From Linanthus parryae (lineage: Eukaryota; Streptophyta; Magnoliopsida; Ericales; Polemoniaceae), in NCBI GenBank assembly GCA_023055425.1, contig JALGPY010000002.1, positions 115,766,088 through 115,830,087 of the forward strand: a stretch of DNA of 64,000 nt, written 5' to 3'. Below the pieces are notes generated by a model. It searched no databases. It was not told where the DNA came from and saw only the letters and a program-made list of their open reading frames with translations. Below are positions 48,389 through 58,200 of this stretch, piece after piece. The stretch's first letter is position 1. Each line of letters begins with the position of its first letter. The position numbers and the translations under genes were made by a program.

Positions 48389-48758
48389 GTATCCACGATG
48401 GAGGCAATTTCCTCAATTTTCCTCCCACATTTCGTTAAGCCGAGAGGAAAATCAAGAAGGTCGGCAACAAAATGAAAGCCGAGAGGGAAATAAAGAAGAC
48501 AACGACAAAGTGAGTTATCGCAGTAGGATGGTCGCAAACCTCTGGATGCATTTGGACGACTGAAAATTTAGCCATCTTGACATGTTAGGAAGAATAAGCA
48601 TGAACCGGGAAAATCGGAAAAATCGGACGGTTCACTGGTTTTCCCAAAATCAGTCGGTTTTTGATCGGTTTTGACCGGTTCATGCATATCCAGTCTGATC
48701 AACGAACTGAACCGGTCACCAGCCGGTTCAGTCCAGTTTTTAAAACTATGATCTATAC

Positions 48759-49829
48759 TATGAACCCTTACTTATGTTACATTAATAACTGACAATCAAT
48801 CTCACGCATGCCCGAACTTATTTGCATGTCCGATTGCCTTAGGTATGAACATCGTACTTTGTAATGCATATTTATATGGAAAATAATAAATAGCATCTCC
48901 TCACATGTATTCTAAATTAAGATGCAAATGGTAATCTTTAATAATTTTTAATTCAACCATAAATATGGCTTTCTGAATAGAATTACCAGCAACTAATTCT
49001 TATTAGTGATTCTTAGGGATCTGATTCATTTTCTTCCAAGTAAAAGATTCTAATTATGATTAAAATATAACTTTATAAAATTAATATATTTAGTAATAAT
49101 GATCACTAAAAAGATGTATTTTCCTATTATAACTCTTTTATGAACTTATTAGTTTTTTATTAATTGAAAGAGTTTCATTATAAAGCAGATAGAATATAGA
49201 AAGTTTATCATCATGAGAAATCCGGCCAATATTATTTTCTTTCTCCCATTATTTTCAGCCGAATATTATTAAGGAATTTTTCTTTTCGAAAAAAGATTGT
49301 AAAGATTTTATTTATACTCGATTATGAATCTTTACATAAACACTTAAAAGTATAATTGACATTTTAGTGTCTATTCCAAAAAATTGAAATTGATTTTCCA
49401 AAAACCTTTTTTTTATATTAATTACTTTATTTAGAGCTTGAAATTAAGTCTGAATCTTTCATTATGGAAATTAGATTTTCATTTTAAGTAAAAGTCTTTT
49501 AATAAGAGTTAGACCTTAAATAAATTTCTATAACTCTAGATTCGTGATTGATTTTCTCTAAAAAATTCTTGCTTGAAAATCAAGTAACCAATACTATAAA
49601 TATAGAGCTAGAGTTGAGAGAAAACATAAGACCCCACCTCTCAGAGCTGGGAAATCTACCAGAAGACCCCCCCCCCCCCTACATTTCCAAAGTATTACAC
49701 TTTCTCCTCTCCTCATCTTAGATTCAAATATTGACTCTAAACTCAGCTAGATAATTAAGAATTTTTATTTACAGTCTTACACCAAAAATCTTTTGGATAT
49801 TACATATTATCCCCTAGTAATTTTCAAGG
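48759..49829. other. Intergenic, AT-rich
   Basis: No gene seen. A TATA-like ctataaata at about 49594, followed by a transcribed-looking leader and a C13 tract near 49669, could be part of a decayed 5' LTR of the relic to the right; I cannot prove this. Confidence 0.35.
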
Positions 49830-50990
49830 GTCTTCCAAGGGAGATGCGGCTTAGGGGTGGATATGGAGATTAAGACAATCAGGCTTCCAAACGGATGACT
49901 GAAGGAATCAAGGGTAAGAAGGGCAAGAACTTAAGTTACCTAAGGATGTCTATGCATTAGGTAAGGAGAAGGGTCATTGGTTGAGAGAGTGTCTGAAAAA
50001 TAAATTAGGATCTTCAGGTGGAGGGTCTTTGAAGGATGATCTAGTTCTCTAAGCCCCTTGGGGGTTTTGTAGGCTCTCGATGAGGAGCAAGTTCAGGCTC
50101 CTAGTGTGTAGCAATCTTGTCCTCTATTGCGATTGAACATGTTTCACATATAGTGCAATCTTGTGGCATGCAGTTGTGGCGTACATCTCGTGCGATTGGT
50201 GCGCATGTGGTTCTGCATATTGCTATAGAGCATGTGGCACATATAGTGCAATCTTGTTGCAGGAACTCAGTGGGAGTTAGAGCAACATTTGCTTATGGCG
50301 CATTCATTGAAAGCACACTTGGGAGTTGGAGTAACATTTTGGCGCATCTGGTTTTGCATACTGATGCGGAACGTCTATTTCATGAAGATCGTCCTTTGAG
50401 GGAAGATCATTTGGCTTTGTTTTGAGGAGAGAAGCTAAGTTTTCGGTTTGGACGGTTGAGAGGATTTCAGGCAAGGTGGAACTTTGTCTTGAATCGAAGC
50501 AACCAAGACTCGATGAGAGTTCACGTTGCTAAGTTGATTTGATTTAAGGTGGAGATTTTTTGGAATAACTCGAATCGAACTAGCACATTCGCGCAAAGTA
50601 ACAAGAGACGAAGGCAAGGAAACAAAGTTGCAGCAGTGCGGGATGTTCCAATGCTCGCACGAGCAGTAAAAGTGCTCCAACGAGCAAAAATTGTGCTCTA
50701 CAAGCAGGATCTATTCTGGCAATATTTTTGTTTTTTCCTTCCTCTCTTAAGGCGGTTTAGGGTTACTTCAGCAGCATGTTTAGAGTCCTTAGGTCTTGAT
50801 AAGAGTATAGAACATGGCTTATAGACTTGTAAGCGAGCGTGTGGTGTATTTCGTGTGGTGTTTCTCAATAAACAAAGGGTACGTTTTATCGTGGAGGTAG
50901 CTAACGATTGAGGCTAGTGAACCACGTTAAATTGGTGTTGTGTTGTTAGCTATCGTTTATTCGTTCTTGTGTAATTTCCTTTATAACAGT
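49830..50990 (+). mobile_element. Relic of an LTR retroelement on the plus strand
   Basis: A possible zinc-knuckle remnant (EKGHWLRECLKNK, about 49969-50007) lies left of unrelated sequence that contains a repeated cacatatagtgcaatcttgt word (50139 and 50238). Further right, aaggtggagat at about 50544 looks like a polypurine tract. The following ttttttggaataac to tttataaca (about 50553-50990) has the build of a short 3' LTR: an ataaa signal, then a gaaccacgtt block common in plant LTR U5 regions. The interior is mostly lost. Confidence 0.45.
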
Positions 50991-51039
50991 TGCGATACTT
51001 AGATCCACACATCCAATCTATCAAATCCAACACCCTTCG

Positions 51040-51410
51040 TTTCATCCCCTAGTTTCTAGGGTTTTAAAAGAAGGATTTTACAATTATATGCATGCGGCCC
51101 TCGAGATGCTATCATGTCCATACCAGGCTGATCCGGAAAACGGAAGAAGAACGTATTAAAACAACTTCAAGAATATTGATAAGATTACCTCCATTCCAGA
51201 TACATCTGAATGTAGTTCTCATTTCGCGAATGTTGATGGCCTTATCCGAGAGCAAGGAACCGATCATGTACCATTGGAACCCCTCATCGGTCTCAACAAC
51301 ATATATCTTCCAGACAATCTGCAACCTTCCTCTCCTTCGCAATGAAGTCGGAAAAGATTTTCTCGCCTGCCATCTATATTCGCCGCTAGGGTTTTCGTGC
51401 TTCAAAAACT
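51040..51410 (-). pseudogene. Fragment resembling LINE ORF1 (DUF4283-type)
   Basis: The minus-strand frame 51112-51405 contains WYMIGSLLSDKAINIREM followed by RTTFRCIWNGG. This resembles the domain at the start of plant L1-type ORF1 proteins (family often labelled DUF4283), where a similar sequence precedes a zinc knuckle. An upstream frame starting MAGEKIFSDFIAKERKVADC is offset by one base. Short and isolated; identification by pattern only. Confidence 0.45.
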
Positions 51411-52661
51411 AGGAACTTATATTGACTTACACCATGTGATTTTGTTCAGTGCAGCTGTACCAGTCCATTCCATATCTTTCTCCCCCTTAGACAAGGCACA
51501 AATATTAAGAAATTTGTCCATTTTTCTGTTTTGCCCCTTCCCTTCTTATAATTTGCTCTCATGTTCTATTTCTCTCTCTAGATTAACAACAAACACCACC
51601 ACCGCCAGATCTCTTCCACCACCAATCAACCACCACTATCACCAACATATAAACTTACAAATTCAACAATAAAATTATAGATCCAATAGTATGTTAACAG
51701 ATCCATGAAAAAAATCACAAATCAAAGAAAACAAAGCACGGAAGAAGAAGAAGAAGAAGAAGAAGAAGAAGAAGAAATCCGATCTTTCCAGATTCTGCCG
51801 CCAACCGACCACCACGACGCCACCTCCAGCCTCCGTCGCCCTCCTCTATGATCTCCGCCGTCCTTGTCAGAGATCCCACTCGCCTCGCTGTGGTTTCTTT
51901 CTCCCCGTGCTCCGTCTCTCTGTCTCCCTCTATGTACCTTTCTCTCTCTCTAACTGTCGGCATTTCTCTCTCTATCTCTCTCTCTGTACTGATAGAGGTG
52001 GTGGTGTCGGTGGTCTAAGGATGGGTGTTGGGCGTGTGTTTCAGTAGGTGGGTGGTGCCGGTGTTCCATGGAGGAGGTGATGGTGTGATGGTGTCTGTCG
52101 ATGTTGAAAGATAAGATAAGATAGGGTTTTTGTTTCAGTGGTAGAGAAGAAAATGAAGAAAAAAGTAGAAAAGAAAGTGTTGGGTGGGTTGGTTAAGTGT
52201 TAGATTGGGTTGGTTTTTAGGGTTAGGTTAGTAATTCATGGATCTTGTTTATTATAATGGGCCACTAAACTAGTCAAAATAGAAAAGGGGAAGAAAGATA
52301 GAGACCATACCGAAGTAGAAAGGGGGAGCAAGAGAATGAATGGAGTGGTATGTTCCAACGAGATAGAAGGTTGGTGTCATTATTTATTCATTATGGCCTT
52401 TACCCAAAATGATTTAGGATAAAGCAACATGTACTTTATGATAAGCTAAACGGCCAATAAGTGAACCCACCAAGAGGACCCATAATGTTTTCTCTCCATT
52501 ATAGATGTCCCTTATAAATAGATGTCGACCATATAGTTGCAACTTCACATTTTCAAAAAGAAAAATTGCAACTGGACCAATACATGAACCTATTAATTAA
52601 AGAGTAAAGACGCCAAGGAGATATCTGGCCAGCAACAAGGAGTAGGACCTAAAAGAAGGGA
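51411..52661 (+). promoter_or_regulatory. Presumed promoter and 5' untranslated region of the P450 gene
   Basis: 1.25 kb without a supported gene. It holds a (GAA)n tract at 51743-51776, CT-rich stretches near 51896-51990, and a G/T-rich stretch near 52000-52210. The TATA box TATAAATA lies at 52513-52520, about 140 bases before the start codon, a normal spacing for a plant gene. Confidence 0.45.
52513..52520 (+). promoter_or_regulatory. TATA box of the P450 gene (candidate)
   Basis: TATAAATA preceded by ccct, in a suitable place ahead of the ATG at 52662. No transcript evidence. Confidence 0.45.
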
Positions 52662-53031
52662 ATGAAGATCAAGACCCATGAATTGTTGCTGTTCCTTCTT
52701 CTCCTTCTTGGTGTTGTTGTTGGACAAAGATGGTTGCGCTCCCCTGTACATGTCGCAGTTTTACTGGTTTTAGTTGGCTTTTCCTCTTACTTCTTCAATA
52801 TCGTATGGCTGAGACCAGAATGTGTCCGGCGAAAGCTCCTGAGACAAGGTATCAAAGGTCCAAAACCTTGTCTTCTCTATGGGAATGTCCCTGAGATGCA
52901 GAGGATAGTAGCAGCATCAACAGCTGCTCAGAACAAGGCAATTACTAAGGATGGTGATGATGCACAGTTCATAGCCCATGACTACACTTCCACACTCTTC
53001 CCATACTTTGAACAATGGAGAAAACAATATG
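52662..53031 (+). CDS. P450 exon 1
   Basis: Holds the start codon, two hydrophobic segments, and the WLRPE, hinge and [19 protein letters not shown] region. It ends in phase 1 at a GTAACT donor. The N-terminus is about 25-30 residues longer than usual for the family; no nearer in-frame ATG replaces it. Confidence 0.85.
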
Positions 53032-55195
53032 GTAACTTCTTTCACCAATCTTATATGAATGTCGTTGTTTCTTCAGTCTGATCTTTTCTGACCAACCCAA
53101 GTTCTCAACTATCTTATGCTAAGAATCTCAATTAAGAAAATCAGAATGTTGGATGATCTGTGGTTTGAACAAAATAAATCTTGACACTGTTTATTGAGAT
53201 TTTTACGAGTTTGTTACGACTTATTTGCAACTTGGCTAAATTTATAAGTTTATGTCTAAAAAGTGTACAACAAAAAAGATGAACGAAACAGTTGGGAGTA
53301 TTTGTCGTAAAAGATGTGTAAGTTCAAAAGTTCAAAAAAAGAAATTCAAAACTCCAACTTTGCAACTTATAATTCCATACCCAACACGACTTATAAGTTG
53401 GCTTCAACTTATAATCTAAAACTGACTTATAAGCTGCTTATAAGTCATACCAACCCCACAGTCCATACCGAACACAATTTGTTTCAACATATAATCTAAA
53501 ATAACTGATAATCTAAAATTGACTTATAAGCTGCTTATAAGTCATACCAACCCCGCTCCGCATGCATTAGGACGAATTGAGTAGGTGGAAAGATAAAAGA
53601 TAAAAGGTCAAAATAAATTGTTGTAATACCTAAGACCATCTAATGTTACGTGAGGCATAAATGAGGCAGCACCAACGTGTCAATCAGAAATTGGAAAACT
53701 ACATTACTTTTTTATCTATTTTTTGAGCTAGAAAACGAAATATAAAACACTAAAAGTAAAAAAGCAAAAAATTTAGAACTATTTACAATAGAATAGGAGA
53801 TCAAAATATTAGGACGAATTGAGTAATTTTTGGGGGTCAATTTGTAGTCAGGTGTTCTAGCTTCGATCTCAAAATAGCTTCCTTATACTACCTCTGTTTC
53901 TTCTCTTTCAATGGCGATTTACATTTTTATCCGTAACTCGATCACTTTGAATTGGTGATTTGGATAACAAAATGATGTAATTTTTTAGTAGTAAATTTTT
54001 CATTAGTATTGTCGAGTAAAATTTATTCTATAAGATCATGCAACGATTATTAAATTTGTGTATCGTTTCGTTAATCCAATCATGTGGTCACAATGACCCA
54101 GTGAATATTGTCAAAAAGTGAAGAAAGCTGAAAGAGAAGGAAAAGATGTGTAACCCCCGAAGCAAAGAAGTTGGCTTTTCAAATTTCAACTCACACTAAA
54201 TCTCTCTCCAATCACAATTTTATTAGTAAAGGATCTGGATCCTCTCCAGTCCCTAATGGAAACAAACAAATCTTCAATTGGATCAATGATATGAGTACCT
54301 TTATCTAATCTTAGTGACATCAATGAATGTTGATCCTAGTTCTAGAGTCTTCATTTATGTGGGTATTAAATTGTTGGTATGGGTCCAGACGCTCTGGGGT
54401 GCACTCAGATTGACCCTACCAAGTACCACGACATTTACTGTGTGCATGATAGAACTTATGAGTTGTCTCATTTTCTGGATAACCTATGTGAATCAGCTTT
54501 AATAACATTGGTATTATTTAAATGCTGGTACTTTCTGAAAATAATCTTATCTTTTTATTAGTGGGTAAAAGTCACCTTCAACCCCTAACAGGTTTGACAC
54601 AAAGACCGTTTCACCCATCCAGTTTGGGAGCTGGCACTTTCACCGCGTCACCAAACATCATGACACTTACACCACGTGATAGTGTCGCATCGTACTCTCA
54701 CAAAGAAAGTGTTACATAAACTATTATAGGTCCAGACTAACAATTTCACAATTTATGAGTGTATGTGTCATGAAATCTAAAATATTTAGGAGTGAAAGTG
54801 TACATTTCTAAACAAATGGAGGTAAATGTATATTTGCGTCAAACGTGAGGTGGTCGAACTTAAGATGGCACCTCACCACTATTACCCAAAAGCAATTCAG
54901 TAGTGGTTGCGGTGGCTGGTATGGGTGAGTAAAATCCCGCACAACACGAGTAAACCGATCGATCCGAGCCAAACCGATCGGAGGAGTTTAAAAAAATTGT
55001 CTTAATGATTGGTTATGGGTTGATTTAACCCTGACCCGACAAAAATCGGGTGGGGCGCGGGTACCAATTCTCCGAACCCGAATTAACCGAACCGAGTGGA
55101 TGAGCTGGGTAAACATAAATACTAGCCCACTACCCTAATTTAGCCGCCTCTATTTGTTTTGTATATAGGAAACGAAGAGAGAGGAAGAAAGAGAA

Positions 55196-55259
<64 letters not shown>

Positions 55260-58200
55260 AAGAAAAGGGATGGGCACTAACTGTCGCACCTCCAATCGGA
55301 AAATCGTGTTGGATTCTAGGAATGTTTGGTAATCTCTCGATTCTCTCTCTCTCACCACCGATCGGAACTTCCATTACCTGTTTCACTTCTTCTCCACCTT
55401 CGATCTAAACTTCCGCCATTATTTTTGATGACTTCTCAAACTCCCATCTATTCTTCCATCACGAGGAGTTTGCATGTGAAGGAAATAACCTGGTTCACCC
55501 GTAATCACCCGAAATTACCCGAACCCGATGAACCCGAAATTCTCAGTTTTGGTGGTTGTTCGATTGCGGACGGGTTCACATCATGCACAAACTGACATGC
55601 AGCGTCGGTCAGCCAAACGGGAACATACTCGGCCGAATCGACCCGTGCTCTGCCCTAGTGGCTAGATATAGCTCCAAAGTTCTTTTTTTAAGAATTACAT
55701 CATATAACCGGGTTCGAACTCGGGACCTCATGCATGGGATCTAAACACTCTACCACTAAAATAGCACATATTATTTATAGTCCTTAAAGTCTTGGTACTA
55801 CTTTAAGGTATGGAGAAAAGGACAGCAATATTATTGAACGTATCTGAATCGGAGTATTAACGAATTAAAGCTAGTGTGAGATTAAGATAATAAGAAAAAT
55901 AGCATAACAAGGATGGCATGGGTTTTACCATTAAACCAAATGTTAGCTTTAGATATGTTGCACTGTAGATGCTTCATGGATTTCACTTAGAAATTTTCTT
56001 TCCTAGGAAGCCTGGGATCATTCCATATATTAACAGAGTATTCACTCCCAATTCTCCATCTGCAACCTTTCTTGAGAACCCTTATGGCAGCACATATTCC
56101 TTTCCAAGCCCATGAACAGCCTTGACGAATATTGGTATCCCAAAATGAAGAATGAGGAAAATATTTTCCTTAAAGCACAGTTCTAATAAGAGAATTCTTC
56201 CCGTTACACAATCTCCACGCTTGTTTGGCAATGAGAGCTAGGATGGAATTGTGTAAGTTTTTGAAGCCAAACCTTCCTGATTCTTTGATTTTACGTAAAT
56301 GATCCCACTTTAACCAATGGAGCTTCTTTTGATCCTTGTTACGATTTTCCCACCAGAAATTTGATATGATTTGGGATAATTCAAAACATGTCTGCTTGGG
56401 AATAAGGAAACAAGACATAGTATATGTTGGGATGACATATAGAACAGAAGTTGTAAGAACCTCACTACCTACAGGGCTAAGAAAGGTGTCTTTCCAAGAA
56501 GTGAGCTTTTCAAAGACTCTTTCTTTTAGAAATTTCAAAACTCTAGTCTTTGATCTTCCAATCAAAGCTGGGAATCCCAAATATGTGCTATCTTTGAAAT
56601 TATTGTCAATGCTCACGTAATATTGCAAGAAGCTTTTCAAGAGATCACTTGTACTTGGGCTAAAAAGGAGCTGTGACTCCTCTCTGTTTATTTCCTGTCC
56701 AGAAGCTCTTTCATACATCTTGAACAGAGCATTGAGAGCACAAGAATTGAGAAATGTAGCTTTGCAAAATAAAATTGAGTCATCTGCAAATAACATATGA
56801 CTAATTGGAGGACTGAACCTTGCTATTTTAATACCTTCAACCCATTCTTCCTTTCAAAATGGCTGATGAGAGCTGATAACCCTTAGGGTGTCACCCTTCC
56901 TGATACCCCTGGAAGGAGTGAAGGCTCACTCAAATCACTGTTAATAATCAGACTAAAACTCACTGTGGAGACACAAGCCATTACCCATTTGATCCATTTT
57001 CTGAAAAATCTCAATCTTTCCATAATGCCCTCCAAACATTTCCAACTCACTCTATCAAATGCCTTAAGCATATCAAGCTTGATGCTCATCTCCCCTTCAC
57101 CTCTTCTCTTTCCATTAATGTGGTGAAGTAAGTCGTGTGCAATTATGACACTGACAGCAATTAGTTTGTCTTTAATAAAAGCAGACTGATTGTGAGAAAT
57201 GATTCTATCGAGGATATAACTAAGTCTATTAGTCAGACCCTTAGAAAAAATATTGTACATCACCGTGCAGAGGCTTATGGGCCTGAAATCCTTAACTTGA
57301 GTAGGGCTCTTCATCTTGGTAATCAAGATAATATTAGTTAATTTTATACTTTTAGCATTCTCCATGAGTGAAGAAAGCTTTTAACAGCCTTACATACATC
57401 AGCTTCAATCAAATGCCAGTAGGATTGGAAGAAACATGCCGTAAAGCCATCATAGTCTGGGGTCTTTTCAAGATTAAAATCAAAGAAAGTTTTCTTAGTT
57501 TCCTCCTCACTGAATTCTTGTGTAAGGAATACATTCATTTTATGAGAGACTTTTCGTCTAATTGTTGACAAAATTGGCTCCAGTGATCTCCCTTCCTCCT
57601 CAGTGAAGAGGTCTTTGTAAAATGAGACAAATATCTTTTTAACCTCATCAACCTCATTGGACCAAATACCATCATGTTTAATAACCCTTGCAGTAAGATT
57701 CTGAGATCTCATTTGTTTGATAAAAGCCTGAAAGAATTTTGAATTCTTATTACCAGCTTGGAGCCAATTGATCCTTGCCTTTTCCTTCCATAAAATCTCC
57801 TATTCTCCCCATAAAGATTCAAGGAAAAAATTTATAAGAGATTTGATAGTGGCTAGGAGCCACGAGGTCATGTACTAGTTTCGTTAATGAAATTATGCGA
57901 GAAATCATTAATCTACTCATAGTGTTAAAATATTAAGATTAAACAAAATATTATGAAAAGATTAGTAACTTTTTTCATTGTATTTTAATGGTAAAATTGT
58001 CCCTTCAAAATGCGTGCAGAATTAGAATACAGTCATTTGGATTAATGGAGTACTCATGTTACTAAGATAATAGTTTATTGTTTCGATTTTTGTTGATGAG
58101 TATCTGTCTTGTCATCTTAATCACTAATCCACCTAGAAATAAATATAATGATTTATTAATCTCGCCCTAACATCTTACTCCTTGCACCTTACTTATATTG

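Larger units (their letters stand above)
47787..48750. mobile_element. hAT-like non-autonomous element with inverted ends (964 bp)
   Basis: The left end is CAAAGTTTTAAAATCCGGAC and the right end, reversed, CATAGTTTTAAAAACTGGAC. Both continue into CCGGTT-rich arms that could fold on each other. The flanks atctgaac (47779-47786) and atctatac (48751-48758) match in six of eight bases, as expected for an old 8-bp hAT-type duplication. There is no transposase. Inside are an 86-bp tandem duplication and a CT microsatellite. Confidence 0.65.

Noticed and set aside
50117..50425. 102-codon frame containing repeated IEHV(S/A)HIVQSC words
   Set aside because: The repetition comes from a duplicated DNA segment inside a decayed retroelement; no family resemblance and no promoter or splice context.
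51715..51963. 82-codon minus-strand frame with a poly-Leu run
   Set aside because: The Leu run is the GAA microsatellite read backwards, and the rest is low-complexity Arg/Glu.
55700..55766. Possible tRNA gene on the minus strand
   Set aside because: A- and B-box words are present, but acceptor and anticodon stems do not pair and the box spacing leaves no proper anticodon arm; SINE origin fits better.
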